Notes: generated from the letters alone by a model not told the origin. Shown: positions 46,246-55,862, counted from the first letter of the stretch. The stretch: DNA of 64,000 nucleotides from Opitutales bacterium (GCA_016463705.1 JAEMQU010000005.1:26530-90529), one strand, 5' to 3'. A program made the numbers and translations.

Positions 46246-46321
46246 TGGAGCCAGCAGACGGACTCGAACCGACGACCTGCCGCTTACAAGGCGGCTGCTC
46301 TACCAACTGAGCTATGCTGGC
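46246..46321 (-). tRNA. tRNA-Thr (anticodon UGU)
   Basis: On the minus strand: acceptor GCCAGCA (46321-46315) pairs with TGCTGGC (46256-46250), discriminator T, with CCA encoded (46248-46246). D-arm AGCTCAGTTGGTAGAGC, anticodon stem CCGCC/GGCGG around TTGTAAG with anticodon TGT, T-arm GTCGG-TTCGAGT-CCGTC. 76 bases including CCA. A TTGACA box lies about 40 bases upstream (46365-46360). Confidence 0.95.
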
Positions 46322-46446
46322 AATCCAATGAGGTTTTACTCTTTTATTTCAGCCCCCTCTGTCAATCACGCTACAAATGTATTTTAGGGATTGAACCCCC
46401 CCACTAATTTTAGGACAAAAACCCACCCAATTAAATTCAGCTAATT

Positions 46447-47742
46447 ATGCGTATCCCCGTCTCTCTTCTTGTACTTTGTGCGGCTATCACTGGTTGCACA
46501 ACCGACACCGACTCCTCCATCACTCAGGAGGTCTCAATCACCTCAGTTCCGCCCAATGCTGCGGTTCGTCTTAACGGCAATGCTGTGGGTCGCACGCCGA
46601 CCACGATTACCTTAGAGCGTAATGCTAATTACGAATTAGCGGTTGGCAAAGGTGGCTACGCCCCCGAGTCAGCCTACCTCAAGCCCACCCTTCGTACCAG
46701 CACCACAGGCGCCATGGATTACGGTTTCCCAGAAAAAATTAACGTGACCCTTTCGAAATTACCAGGAGCTGATGACGTTTTAGTGCCCGAAGGTGATGAA
46801 GCAGAATTTAAATCATTAGTGCAAAAAGCGAACAACGCTGGACTCGCGCAACGCAGCGGGGACTCCGTTGCTGACATGAAAAAAGATATCGAAGACGTTA
46901 AAACTTCGATCGAAAAAATTAAGACGGCAATCGCCGCTCGTGATGCCTTATATAACTCAAAAGTCGCCGCGATTTCTAAAGTTCTCGCGGACGCAAAATC
47001 ACCTGAATTAAAATCGGCCGATATCGCTGCCGAAAACAGAGTTCTTGAAGCAGAAGCTGCTCTACGCACCGCACTCGATAATCGCAATAACTCAGCCGGT
47101 AACGAAGCCAAAGATACCCTCGCCGCCCTTCAAGCAAAGCAAGCCTCACTCGAAGCACGGATTGATGCTAAAACCGCTGAAGATTTAGCCGCCAAGATTG
47201 AGCAAAATAAAGATCAAGTAATGAAAGCTCTTTCCGAATCTGACGCCGCCGTAGCCAAAGCCGTTGCAAATTTAGAAAAAGCTAAGGCCGATCGTGAAGC
47301 CGCCACCGGTGGTAAACCCATCAACGAACGTGTTGCCACTATCGAAGCCGAATTAGCCATACAGAATGATGCGAATGCGAAAGCTAGCCAGCAAACCGCT
47401 GAGACCCTTCGAATCTTATCTGAACGCAATGAACGCCTCATCGCCCTCAACGGTGGTATCGACGTCTTAACCAAGGCCGAAGCCGCTAAACAGCTCGAAG
47501 AAATTCAAAAAGCCCTGGAAGAACAAAAATCTACTGCCGCTAGCGCCGTCGCTGAAATGAATAAGCAACTTGCCGACGCCAAAGAGAAGATCGCAGCCGC
47601 TAATGCGGAAGCCCAAAAGAGAATCTACGCTGAATTCAACACCCGCTACGCGCTCGTCGAAAATCGCTACCGTAATAAAGAGCTCACCCAAGATGAGTTC
47701 AAAGCGAAAATCGCCGAACTACGTAAAGAGTTAGGCCAATAA
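46447..47742 (+). CDS. PEGA-domain lipoprotein with long coiled coil
   Basis: 431 aa. Lipoprotein signal ending in ITGC (Cys17). A PEGA-type surface domain (about 27-100: VSITSVPPNAAVRLNGNAVG, TPTTITLERNANYELAVGKGGY) is followed by an Ala/Glu/Lys-rich coiled coil (about 130-431) with little else. The PEGA module is known from outer-surface and S-layer-like proteins; the coil suggests a rod-like spacer or a link between envelope layers. Monocistronic: tRNA-Thr precedes it on the other strand and a strong terminator follows. Function unknown. Confidence 0.8.
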   Translation: MRIPVSLLVLCAAITGCTTDTDSSITQEVSITSVPPNAAVRLNGNAVGRTPTTITLERNANYELAVGKGGYAPESAYLKPTLRTSTTGAMDYGFPEKINVTLSKLPGADDVLVPEGDEAEFKSLVQKANNAGLAQRSGDSVADMKKDIEDVKTSIEKIKTAIAARDALYNSKVAAISKVLADAKSPELKSADIAAENRVLEAEAALRTALDNRNNSAGNEAKDTLAALQAKQASLEARIDAKTAEDLAAKIEQNKDQVMKALSESDAAVAKAVANLEKAKADREAATGGKPINERVATIEAELAIQNDANAKASQQTAETLRILSERNERLIALNGGIDVLTKAEAAKQLEEIQKALEEQKSTAASAVAEMNKQLADAKEKIAAANAEAQKRIYAEFNTRYALVENRYRNKELTQDEFKAKIAELRKELGQ

Positions 47743-47762
47743 TAAACAAAATTATTGAAGAC

Positions 47763-47792
47763 AAAAAGCCCAGCTAATCACTGGGCTTTTTT
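47763..47792 (+). terminator. Intrinsic terminator after the PEGA lipoprotein gene
   Basis: AAAAAGCCCAG (47763-47773), loop CTAATCA, CTGGGCTTTTTT (47781-47792): an 11-bp stem with a T-tract, 21 bases after the stop and 36 before gcvT. Confidence 0.9.
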
Positions 47793-47827
47793 ATTGGAAC
47801 TGCGACAAAGGTAGACAACCTGTTCCC

Positions 47828-48916
47828 ATGTCCGACGAATTAAGCCGCACTCCGCTCTATGATTTACACGTAGAACTAGGAGCGCGTATGGTTCCCTTTG
47901 CAGGATGGGAAATGCCCGTCCAATACTCGGGCATCATCGAAGAACATTTAGCCGTCCGAAATAAAGCAGGCTTATTCGACGTATCACACATGGGGGAAGC
48001 ACGAGTGCGCGGTAAAGACGCTGCTGCTTTTTTAGACGCCATCATGACGAATGAGTTTTCGTCTCTTCAACCCAATCACGCGCGCTACACCATCATGTGC
48101 TATCCCGATGGTGGATGCGTCGATGATTTAATTATTTATCGAATATTTAAAGACGAATTCTTGATTTGTCTTAACGCTTCCAACGCCGCTAAGGATATCG
48201 CCTGGATGAATTCCCAAGTCGGAAATTGGGACGTCCAAATTATCGACGAGTGCTCGCAATGGGCTCAGCTCGCCCTCCAAGGCCCCTTCGCAGAAAAAAT
48301 TCTTTCATCCTTAACCGACTTAAAGTTAGATACCTTAAAGCGGTTTGCTTTTGTAATTGGAGAAGTGGCTGGGGCGCCCAACTGTATCGTCGCACGCACT
48401 GGCTATACCGGTTCACCAGGCTTTGAAATCTATGTCCCCGCCGCACAAGGCTCAGCAGTCGCTCGAGCTATTTTAGAAAAAGGTAAGCCGGATGGACTTC
48501 TACCCATCGGCCTCGGCGCGCGAGATTCCTTAAGACTCGAAGCTGGCTACCCCTTATACGGACATGAATTATCCGAAAAAATTTCCCCGATTCAGGCCGG
48601 GCTTTCCTGGACGGTTAAATTTTCCAAACCCCAATTCATCGGACGCGATTCCTTATTACGCCAAACCGAAAAGGGCGTAGTTTCAAAAGTAATGATTTAT
48701 TCGTTGAATGATCGACGCATCGCACGCCCCGGAGCTACGGTGTTTTCTGGCGACCAAGCGGTCGGAGAAATTCTTTCGGGAACCCTCTCTCCAGTACTTA
48801 ATAAACCGATTGGTACCGCTTTAGTGGCCAGTGGAATTAACCCCGATACTTTGACGGTGGATATTCGCGGCACACGTTTACCTTTGCAAATTACGCAAAT
48901 CCCATTTTTTAAATAA
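47828..48916 (+). CDS. gcvT: Glycine cleavage system T protein (aminomethyltransferase)
   Basis: Transfers the aminomethyl carbon from lipoyl-GcvH to tetrahydrofolate, releasing ammonia. 362 aa. Typical blocks: [62 protein letters not shown] and [21 protein letters not shown] (last block split by the folate site). First gene of gcvT-gcvH-thiH-rsmE; there is no gcvP here, so the decarboxylase subunit must be encoded elsewhere. Confidence 0.95.
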   Translation: MSDELSRTPLYDLHVELGARMVPFAGWEMPVQYSGIIEEHLAVRNKAGLFDVSHMGEARVRGKDAAAFLDAIMTNEFSSLQPNHARYTIMCYPDGGCVDDLIIYRIFKDEFLICLNASNAAKDIAWMNSQVGNWDVQIIDECSQWAQLALQGPFAEKILSSLTDLKLDTLKRFAFVIGEVAGAPNCIVARTGYTGSPGFEIYVPAAQGSAVARAILEKGKPDGLLPIGLGARDSLRLEAGYPLYGHELSEKISPIQAGLSWTVKFSKPQFIGRDSLLRQTEKGVVSKVMIYSLNDRRIARPGATVFSGDQAVGEILSGTLSPVLNKPIGTALVASGINPDTLTVDIRGTRLPLQITQIPFFK

Positions 48917-48932
48917 CCAACTCCCATCACTC

Positions 48933-49313
48933 ATGAGCAACGTCCCATCTAATTTACACTACACCAAAGACCACGAGTGGGTTAAGGTAGAGGGCGATGG
49001 CACAGTCACCGTCGGTATTACGGATTACGCTCAAGCGGCCCTGGGTGACGTTACATTCATCGACCTGCCTAAAGTGGGTAAACAACTTGAATCTGCCGAT
49101 GTCTTCGGAACGGTCGAATCCGTGAAAGCCGCCTCTGATCTTTACAGCCCCGTCAGCGGAGAAGTCATCGCCATTAATAGCAGTCTCAACGATACGCCCG
49201 ATTTAGTAAATCGCGAGCCCTACGAAAAAGCCTGGATGATTAAGATAAAACTTAAGAGCGCGGCCGAGTTGGATAAACTTCTCGATAGTTCAAGCTACCA
49301 ATCGCTCCTTTAA
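48933..49313 (+). CDS. gcvH: Glycine cleavage system H protein
   Basis: Lipoylated shuttle protein of glycine cleavage. 126 aa. Lipoyl-lysine Lys65 in ESVKAASDLYSPVSGEV; N-terminus LHYTKDHEWVKVEGDGTVTV is typical. 16 bases after gcvT. The same protein can be a lipoate-relay carrier in some bacteria. Confidence 0.96.
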   Translation: MSNVPSNLHYTKDHEWVKVEGDGTVTVGITDYAQAALGDVTFIDLPKVGKQLESADVFGTVESVKAASDLYSPVSGEVIAINSSLNDTPDLVNREPYEKAWMIKIKLKSAAELDKLLDSSSYQSLL

Positions 49314-49374
49314 TTCTAGATGAGCCCGACCCACTCTTGCTCTTTGGGTTAATCTTTGTTCACTCAACGGACTA

Positions 49375-50514
49375 ATGTCTTTTGCGGAAGTCCATGCCAC
49401 CTTTTCCTGGGATGAAGTTTTGTCTTCTATCCAAAAACGGACCTCGGCTGATGTTTTAAAGTCTCTGGCCCGAGCAGAAAATGGAATTTGTGATCTAGAA
49501 GATTTTAAAAACTTCGTTTCTCCCGCCGCCGAACCGTACTTGGAAAATTTAGCGCGACTCAGCCATGAGCGCACCGTGCAACGTTTTGGTCGGACGATAC
49601 AAATGTTCGCTCCCGTTTACCTATCCAACGAATGCCAAAATATTTGTACCTATTGCGGATTCTCAGCAGGAAATAAAGTTGCCCGACGCACCCTCACCCC
49701 GGGTGAAATACTAAAAGAAGGCGGCGCGCTTAAAAAACTGGGTTTTAATCATATCCTCATTTTAACGGGCGAATCCACCCATGTGGGCGTACCCTACTTT
49801 ATTTCAGCTCTCGATTGCCTACGCCCCCATTTTTCTTCCCTCTCGATGGAAGTACAGCCTCTCGATGTGGAAGATTACCAAAAACTTCGCACACACGGAT
49901 TAAATTCGGTTTTTGTTTATCAAGAAACCTACCACCGCGAAACTTATAATATCCATCACCCTAAGGGCAGAAAGTCGGACTTCCTTTATCGACTCGATGC
50001 ACCCGATCGAATTGGCGAGGCCGGTATCAATAAAATCGGACTCGGTGCATTATTTGGCTTAGAAGATTGGCGCGCTGAATGTTTTTTCACGGCACTCCAT
50101 TTACAGTGGCTCGAACGTAAACATTGGAAGAGTCGCTTTAGCATCTCCTTCCCTCGCCTCCGTCCACACGAAGGAGACTTGCAACCGAAGGTCGAAATGA
50201 CCGATCGCCAACTCGTGCAAGCCATCTGCGCGTTTCGACTTTTTAACGGCGAATTGGAATTAACCTTAAGCACGCGTGAAAGCATGGTCTTCCGTGATCA
50301 CGCTTTCAAATTGGGTATCACTTCGATGAGTGCAGGATCCCGTACTAACCCAGGAGGCTACGCCGAAGGTAAAGAAGCTTCACTGGAGCAATTTGCGATT
50401 GAGGACGATCGTACGCCCCACGAATTAGCGGAAATGCTTAAATCCAGTGGATATGAAACTGTTTGGAAAGATTGGGATATCACTTATGACCAATCCACCG
50501 CCGCCCACCCATGA
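49375..50514 (+). CDS. thiH: 2-iminoacetate synthase ThiH
   Basis: Radical-SAM enzyme cleaving tyrosine to dehydroglycine (2-iminoacetate) and p-cresol for the thiazole of thiamine. 379 aa. Radical-SAM cluster CX3CX2C at Cys87, Cys91, Cys94 (CQNICTYCGF). PLYLSNEC-like region (APVYLSNEC), TGESTHVGVPYF and SFPRLRPHEG follow. ATG start, no Shine-Dalgarno sequence. 61 bases after gcvH; its last codon overlaps the rsmE start (ATGA). Other thiazole genes (thiG, thiS, thiF) are not adjacent. Confidence 0.94.
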   Translation: MSFAEVHATFSWDEVLSSIQKRTSADVLKSLARAENGICDLEDFKNFVSPAAEPYLENLARLSHERTVQRFGRTIQMFAPVYLSNECQNICTYCGFSAGNKVARRTLTPGEILKEGGALKKLGFNHILILTGESTHVGVPYFISALDCLRPHFSSLSMEVQPLDVEDYQKLRTHGLNSVFVYQETYHRETYNIHHPKGRKSDFLYRLDAPDRIGEAGINKIGLGALFGLEDWRAECFFTALHLQWLERKHWKSRFSISFPRLRPHEGDLQPKVEMTDRQLVQAICAFRLFNGELELTLSTRESMVFRDHAFKLGITSMSAGSRTNPGGYAEGKEASLEQFAIEDDRTPHELAEMLKSSGYETVWKDWDITYDQSTAAHP

Positions 50515-51278
50515 GTCCGCAACGCGCCTGGATTGATTCCACCCAAACAAAAGAGTGTGCCAATGGCATGCGTCTAAAACTTTCCGAACAAGAAAGTACG
50601 CACGTTGTCCGTAGTCTCCGCTACCGTCGGGGCGATGCCCTCATTCTCATCAACGGTGAAGGCCTGGTGATTGATGGAAAAATTGAGTCCGCAGACAGCG
50701 CCTGTAGTATCGTGGAAGTTCTTCGATTTCGCCAAACACCCAAGCCGATACCAGAAATTATAGTAGCCCAAAGTATGCCCAAGGGCGGTACGATGGATGA
50801 CCTAGTTCGAAATATTTGTGAAGCTGGTGCCTCGGGAATTATCCCACTCGAGTCCGCGCGTTGTGAAGTCAAACTCGATGCCGACCGTACGAGAACACGC
50901 ATGCTTCGCTGGCATCAACAAGCGGCGGAAGCCTGCAAACAGTCGAGTAATCCGTGGTGCACCGATATTCATGCACCCCAGGCGATTAAAAACTGGTTAG
51001 AAAGATTACCCGCCAAAGAAAACGGCGAGTTAAGATTATTAGGATCATTACAAATCGGGGCGGAGCCGGTAGGAAATTTAAACCTTCAAAAAGCCAAAAA
51101 AATTACTTGGCTCATTGGACCCGAAGGCGATTTCACTTCCGAAGAAATCGATCAAGCCATCGGCTGTGGATTTATTGCCGTCACGCTTGGACCTAATGTT
51201 TTACGTGCCGAAAATGCTGCCCTGGCCTGCGTCGTGATCACCCAAGCCTTAGTTGCCATAAATCAGTCGGGCAGTTAA
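50511..51278 (+). CDS. rsmE: 16S rRNA (uracil(1498)-N(3))-methyltransferase
   Basis: SPOUT-class enzyme methylating U1498 of 16S rRNA with SAM. 255 aa: N-terminal PUA-like domain (about 1-75; SEQESTHVVRSLRYRRGD) and the trefoil-knot domain with MPKGGTMDDLVRNICEAGAS, LIGPEGDFTSEE and TLGPNVLRAENAAL (SAM-binding knot). Starts in the thiH stop (ATGA). Its end overlaps the convergent membrane protein gene by 30 bases. Confidence 0.93.
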   Translation: MSPQRAWIDSTQTKECANGMRLKLSEQESTHVVRSLRYRRGDALILINGEGLVIDGKIESADSACSIVEVLRFRQTPKPIPEIIVAQSMPKGGTMDDLVRNICEAGASGIIPLESARCEVKLDADRTRTRMLRWHQQAAEACKQSSNPWCTDIHAPQAIKNWLERLPAKENGELRLLGSLQIGAEPVGNLNLQKAKKITWLIGPEGDFTSEEIDQAIGCGFIAVTLGPNVLRAENAALACVVITQALVAINQSGS

Positions 51279-51848
51279 AAGGGCAACGACGGTAATAAAA
51301 TAAACTCTCAACGTGGTGACGATGGGGTCAGATGTTTTGTATTTACTGATAAACCAATGCGAAGCACCGCCCAACAGGCAGGCAGAAACAGGTATCGGAT
51401 TAATATTTTCGGGTCTTAAATAAGACAAAACAAAACCCAGAACCGTCGCCGCCATCGGCACTAAACGCCAGTAAATTTGCGGATCACCCGGTCTATAAAT
51501 GGCGGCGTAGGCTGAGGTAAATAAAAACGCTAGGGGTAAAAACTCACCCAGGGCGAGAGTTCCATGATGCCAAATAATATTGGGTAATAAAAAGACTAGT
51601 GATACAAGTACCGCGGGCCAACCCGACTCAAAAAAACCAGCGAAAGCTTTCTTTTGAAAAGTCAGTAAGACCACTCGAGCTAACCATAATAAACTTAAAT
51701 CAACGGCCCCGATTAAAAAATGAGCGGGGCGAGAGACTGTATGAATAATGAGGCCCGGACTTAAGGCCTCCATCGCCAAAAGAGTGAACAATGGAAAATC
51801 GACGGCCCATAAATTCCTGAAATTTAAGACCGAAAAAAAACGGTTCAT
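51249..51848 (-). CDS. Unknown polytopic membrane protein
   Basis: 199 aa, not recognised. Five to six hydrophobic helices (around residues 15-35, 45-63, 75-93, 103-118, 130-150, 176-196), short loops, no signal peptide. A His-rich loop (LPNIIWHHGTL) and ASHWFISKYK could bind metal or lipid but nothing identifies a family. Starts with an overlap to the upstream C-S lyase stop (TAATG), so it is expressed as the second gene of that pair. Its last 30 bases overlap rsmE. Confidence 0.65.
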   Translation of the reverse strand: MNRFFSVLNFRNLWAVDFPLFTLLAMEALSPGLIIHTVSRPAHFLIGAVDLSLLWLARVVLLTFQKKAFAGFFESGWPAVLVSLVFLLPNIIWHHGTLALGEFLPLAFLFTSAYAAIYRPGDPQIYWRLVPMAATVLGFVLSYLRPENINPIPVSACLLGGASHWFISKYKTSDPIVTTLRVYFITVVALLTARLIYGN

Positions 51849-53011
51849 TATTTCTTGTTCGACGGAGCGCGAGCGACCACGGCCTTCATACGATTAAGCA
51901 TTTCCTGGAGACGAGCACGCGGACAGCCAAAATTAATTCGCACGTGGCTTGATCCGCCAAAATCTAATCCGTTGCTTAAGCCGACTCCTCCTTTTTCAAA
52001 TTCCGCGTGAGCGTTTTCGAAGCCTAACGCAGAAATATCCAGCCAAGCTAAGAAACTTGATTGCGGGCGTTGATGTAAAATCACCCCCGGCATCTGTTTT
52101 AATTCTTTTTCAATTAAATCCAGATTGCCTCGTAAATATTCAATGCACGCCACGCGCCATTCATCGCCGTGATCAAACGCAGCCTGCGTCGCAGCCAAGC
52201 CGAATACATTCTGATCGAGCGAGAGGCCCTGTAAAATGCGGCGGAACTTCGTCCGCAGACCGGCATCGGCGATAATCGCAAAACCACAAGTAAGCCCGGC
52301 AATATTATAGGTTTTACTCGCCGCCATTAAGGTCACCGTGCGGGCTTTGGTATCTTCATCTATAGCAGCAAAGACGATGTGTTTTGCTGCAGGGTCCAAA
52401 ATGAGATCGCAGTGAATTTCATCCGAACAAACCACGAGATTATATTTTTTAACTATCGCGGCGATACGTTCTAACTCAGCGCGACTAAACACGCGCGCTA
52501 AGGGATTATACGGATTACAGAGCAGTAAAATCTTTGAGGCCGACTGAGAACAGGCTGCTTCCAACTTTTCCCAATCAAAAGTCCAATATCCGTCGACCAA
52601 AACCATCTCCAACTTTATCGAGGTGCGTTCCGAAATAATGGGGGCGGATAAGAATGGTGGATAGGCCGGAGTGGATGTCACTACTGTCTCACCTGGATTG
52701 GTCGTGCAACGGATAGCTCCATGAATACCTGGAACCAAGGAGGTCATGAACGTAATCCACTCAGGCTGAATTTCCCAGCCATGCCGACGGCGCATGTACT
52801 TTACTATGGAATTAAAAACTTCGTCGCGTTGTGCGGGGTAGCCATAGACGCCGTGAGCGGCTCGCGCTTGCAAGGCTTCAACGACTGCGGGCGGCGAAGT
52901 AAAATCCATATCCGCAATCCAACTAGGAATAATATCACGTTGCGCATATTTATGCCACTTGGTGCTGTCGGTTCCAGCGCGGTCTGGACAACTATCAAAA
53001 TTGAAAGCCAT
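51848..53011 (-). CDS. PatB/MalY-type PLP-dependent C-S lyase (aminotransferase fold)
   Basis: 387 aa from ATG 53011 (MAFNFDSCPDRAGTDSTKWH), the usual N-terminus; the open frame runs on to 53173 but overlaps the divergent comF. Aminotransferase class I/II fold of the cystathionine beta-lyase PatB/MalY group: PSWIADMDFTSPP, NPYNPLARVFSRAEL, CSDEIHCDLIL, PLP-Lys in AASKTYNIAGL, and the C-terminal carboxylate-binding Arg in RINFGCPRARLQEML. Probably cleaves cystathionine or related C-S bonds in methionine/cysteine metabolism. A TTATAC box lies five bases before the ATG. Confidence 0.9.
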   Translation of the reverse strand: MAFNFDSCPDRAGTDSTKWHKYAQRDIIPSWIADMDFTSPPAVVEALQARAAHGVYGYPAQRDEVFNSIVKYMRRRHGWEIQPEWITFMTSLVPGIHGAIRCTTNPGETVVTSTPAYPPFLSAPIISERTSIKLEMVLVDGYWTFDWEKLEAACSQSASKILLLCNPYNPLARVFSRAELERIAAIVKKYNLVVCSDEIHCDLILDPAAKHIVFAAIDEDTKARTVTLMAASKTYNIAGLTCGFAIIADAGLRTKFRRILQGLSLDQNVFGLAATQAAFDHGDEWRVACIEYLRGNLDLIEKELKQMPGVILHQRPQSSFLAWLDISALGFENAHAEFEKGGVGLSNGLDFGGSSHVRINFGCPRARLQEMLNRMKAVVARAPSNKK

Positions 53012-53029
53012 ACTAGGTATAACCTTGGA

Positions 53030-53058
53030 TTGAACAGCGTAAGGGGCAAACGCAATTT
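53030..53058 (+). promoter_or_regulatory. Probable promoter of comF
   Basis: TTGAAC (53030-53035), 17-base spacer, CAATTT (53053-53058), six bases before the ATG at 53065. Confidence 0.35.
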
Positions 53059-53064
53059 CTAAGA

Positions 53065-53793
53065 ATGTCATTGCTCGAAAATATAGACCGCGGGCTGGTC
53101 GATGTCCTATTTCCCCGAGACTGCCTCGTAACGCAAAAGCCCATGGAAAATGAACGGCTCCGCTATCTATCACAGGCGGGTCTGGATCGTTTAGAATGGA
53201 TTCATGACCCGCGTTGTCTGGTTTGCGGGCATCCCTATGACGGCTGGATTGAGGGTGAACGAATCTGTCCGCACTGTCTACAAATCAAGCCGGCGTACAA
53301 CCGCGCACTGTGCGCATTTCGGGCTCGAGGATTCGCCCGTAATATTATTCACAAAATAAAATATCAGCAAAGCCCGTGGCTGATTGAAGATCTAGTGGTC
53401 GCCGCCTTAGACGACCCACAATTTCGCCGGCACTGCACTGGATCCATTCTGGTACCTGTGCCGATGCATCATCAAAAGAAAAGAGTGCGACACTACAATC
53501 AGGCGGAACGTATTGCTCAAACACTCATGACTCGGGCACCAGGATGCACGTACCTAAACGCACTCATTAAAATACTACCGACGATTTCGCAGACACACCT
53601 CGGACGGGCCGAACGTCGGACGAATGTCGCCAAAGCCTTCGCCTTAAACCCCAATATAAAATTAAATCTCCAAGCTCGGTATGTGGTGGTGGATGACGTC
53701 CTCACCACAGGCGCCACCCTCCATGCCTGCGCTCATGTTTTACGAAAAGCAGGAATTAAAAACGTCGACGCTCTCGCCCTAGCTCACGGTTAA
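53065..53793 (+). CDS. ComF family phosphoribosyltransferase-like protein
   Basis: 242 aa, ComFC/GntX type. Zinc-ribbon cysteines in CLVCGHPYDG and ICPHCLQ (about residues 51-75), then a PRTase fold with GPVP-like VPVPMHHQK and the PRPP-binding motif VVVDDVLTTGATLHAC near residues 207-222. Needed for DNA uptake into the cytosol in transformable species; elsewhere its role is unclear. Together with dprA it hints at natural competence. Its 3' end overlaps the convergent RluA-family gene by 15 bases. Confidence 0.88.
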   Translation: MSLLENIDRGLVDVLFPRDCLVTQKPMENERLRYLSQAGLDRLEWIHDPRCLVCGHPYDGWIEGERICPHCLQIKPAYNRALCAFRARGFARNIIHKIKYQQSPWLIEDLVVAALDDPQFRRHCTGSILVPVPMHHQKKRVRHYNQAERIAQTLMTRAPGCTYLNALIKILPTISQTHLGRAERRTNVAKAFALNPNIKLNLQARYVVVDDVLTTGATLHACAHVLRKAGIKNVDALALAHG

Positions 53794-54585
53794 AACAGAA
53801 TCCAAAACCGCACGAGACACTTTCATTTCATTTAAAATAAATTCCTCCATGTCTTTAGCCAGTGGCGCAGAAAAGGTTCGCGTAAACTGAGGTGCTTTAA
53901 ATTCGAGGCGGGAAGCATGGAGAGCCTGACGATTAAATCCGCAATTCTTAGCCAATCGTTCCGTCCAACCCTGCTCAATAAATTCAAGGTAAAGAGAATC
54001 ATCTCCCCCATAAATTTTATCACCCAGAACGGGATAACCCAACCAAAGCGCATGGGCGCGGATTTGGTGCTTACGTCCGGTATGCGGCTGAACGCGCGCA
54101 AAAGTATAACCTTCTGACTTTATTAAGGGTTCAAAAAAAGTAGCAGCAGGCAATGTTCCTGGTCCTTCTCTCACGGCTGTTTTAACCACCACCCTGCTGG
54201 TTTCATCAGGACCGAGTGGCTGATCGACTTGTACAGGGTTGGGCAATTCGCCACGAAGTAGCGTGTAATAGGTTTTCGTAACCCATCGTCTTTCCATCGC
54301 GGTTTGCGAGAGCGATGCCGCGGTGGCGTTTTTGGCGATTAAAATAATTCCACTGGTCTCACGATCCAGTCGACTCACCAAATGCATCGTTTCTAGTCCG
54401 CGCCATTCACGCACGGCACCCACGAGTGAAGACCACGGACCGTCTTTGGATGGATGGCAGACCAGCCAGCCGGGTTTATCGAAAACTAAAAAATCTTCAT
54501 CTTCGGCAATCAGCCATTTAGGTAAATCATCAGGATTCACCTTGGGCGCATTTAATCCTGGGCCGATGGGGTCGGGTCCACTCAT
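53779..54585 (-). CDS. RluA-family RNA pseudouridine synthase
   Basis: 268 aa, converts uridine to pseudouridine in rRNA or tRNA. Catalytic loop HLVSRLDRETSGIILIAK with the nucleophilic Asp in RLDRETSG; substrate strands VQPHTGRKHQIRAHAL and GYPVLGDKIYGG are typical. No S4 domain at the N-terminus, which fits RluA/TruC-like rather than RluC/RluD; the target is unknown. Its start overlaps the folC stop (ATGA). Confidence 0.9.
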   Translation of the reverse strand: MSGPDPIGPGLNAPKVNPDDLPKWLIAEDEDFLVFDKPGWLVCHPSKDGPWSSLVGAVREWRGLETMHLVSRLDRETSGIILIAKNATAASLSQTAMERRWVTKTYYTLLRGELPNPVQVDQPLGPDETSRVVVKTAVREGPGTLPAATFFEPLIKSEGYTFARVQPHTGRKHQIRAHALWLGYPVLGDKIYGGDDSLYLEFIEQGWTERLAKNCGFNRQALHASRLEFKAPQFTRTFSAPLAKDMEEFILNEMKVSRAVLDSVLTVS

Positions 54586-55847
54586 GGGCGTTTCATTAAT
54601 TTATCCTGCAGATGGGGATTTAATTTCTTCCCATGATAATAAGCTAAAACCTCACCCGCTAAATAAAGAGACCCAATGACCGCTACCGCACTTGCAGTTA
54701 CTAAACATTGATGGGGTTCAGGGAATAATTCCTTAACGGTAGATAGTCTTATTTTTCCTGAAAAAGTTTTAGGTACTAACTTTTTTAATTCTTCAGGAGT
54801 AATCGCTCGCTCGTGATTGATAGATACTAAAATAATTTCTCCCGCATAATTTGCGACTGTTTTAATTAAAGCCTCTGCGCGGACTAAACTGATTGAGCCT
54901 AAAATAACCGTAGGCGATTTTAATTCGCTTAATAAAACCGAGGTTGAATTAATTCCCTCTTCATTATGCGAGCCATCGATAATGAGTGTCCGACCCTCTT
55001 GTAATTTTATTTCCTGCCAACGCGCGGGCCATTCGACATTCTGTAAGGCGGCCTGTGCCGTATCATTATTAATGGGAAAGGCAGCGGCTAGCTCACAGGC
55101 CAATAAGGCTGCCCCGGCGTTTTGTCGTTGGTGCTGACCTTTTAAATTGGTCAACGGGAGTTCATCCTTAAAGCGATCTCTCACAAAATAAAGTGGAGTG
55201 TCTACTTCCTTGGCTCGTTTTCTAATAACTTCTTCAGCTTCGGGTGGGACAAAACCAACCACACAGGGAACGCCCGATTTTAAAATTCCTGCTTTCTCGA
55301 CCGCGATTTCCGCGAGTGAATTTCCTAAATACTCTTGGTGATCCATGCCAATGGAGGTGATTACACAAACGGTAGGTCGTCCGACATTCGTCGCATCTAA
55401 TCGGCCACCCAAGCCCGTCTCGATGATAGCGAGATCTACTTTTGATTCACGAAATTCAGTCCATGCCACCGCCGTCATCAGTTCAAAAAAAGTGGCATCT
55501 AGTTCGGGGTGAGTCTGATGAAGAAAATCATAGTGCGCCCGTAATTGCTCAACTAAATCAATTAAGTGGCTTTCCGAAATAGGCTCACGATTAATCTGAA
55601 TGCGTTCACCGAGTTCGATCAGGTGTGGACTGGTATAAAGACCAGTACGACGACCATGAGCACGCTGAATGGATTCGATCATCACACTGGTCGACCCCTT
55701 CCCATTCGTTCCAGCGATGTGAAAATACGGACAGAAGTTTTGTGGATTACCCAAGCGCTCTAACAAAAGTTGAGTACGCTCCAAACCGAGTGCCGAACCT
55801 AAGTTTCTTAAGTTCGTCAACCAGTGAAGCGTCGTGGCCGCGTTCAT
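54582..55847 (-). CDS. folC: Folylpolyglutamate synthase/dihydrofolate synthase
   Basis: Adds glutamate to dihydropteroate and folates. 421 aa. Mur-ligase-type ATP loop HIAGTNGKGSTSVMIES, TSPHLIELGERIQIN, LAIIETGLGGRLDATN and ITSIGMDHQEYLGNSLAEI are in place; the C-terminal domain has DGSHNEEGI. With folP it covers two steps of folate synthesis in this window. 15 bases after accD; overlaps the RluA-family gene by four bases. Confidence 0.94.
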   Translation of the reverse strand: MNAATTLHWLTNLRNLGSALGLERTQLLLERLGNPQNFCPYFHIAGTNGKGSTSVMIESIQRAHGRRTGLYTSPHLIELGERIQINREPISESHLIDLVEQLRAHYDFLHQTHPELDATFFELMTAVAWTEFRESKVDLAIIETGLGGRLDATNVGRPTVCVITSIGMDHQEYLGNSLAEIAVEKAGILKSGVPCVVGFVPPEAEEVIRKRAKEVDTPLYFVRDRFKDELPLTNLKGQHQRQNAGAALLACELAAAFPINNDTAQAALQNVEWPARWQEIKLQEGRTLIIDGSHNEEGINSTSVLLSELKSPTVILGSISLVRAEALIKTVANYAGEIILVSINHERAITPEELKKLVPKTFSGKIRLSTVKELFPEPHQCLVTASAVAVIGSLYLAGEVLAYYHGKKLNPHLQDKLMKRP

Positions 55848-55862
55848 ATCGGCCTAATTTAA

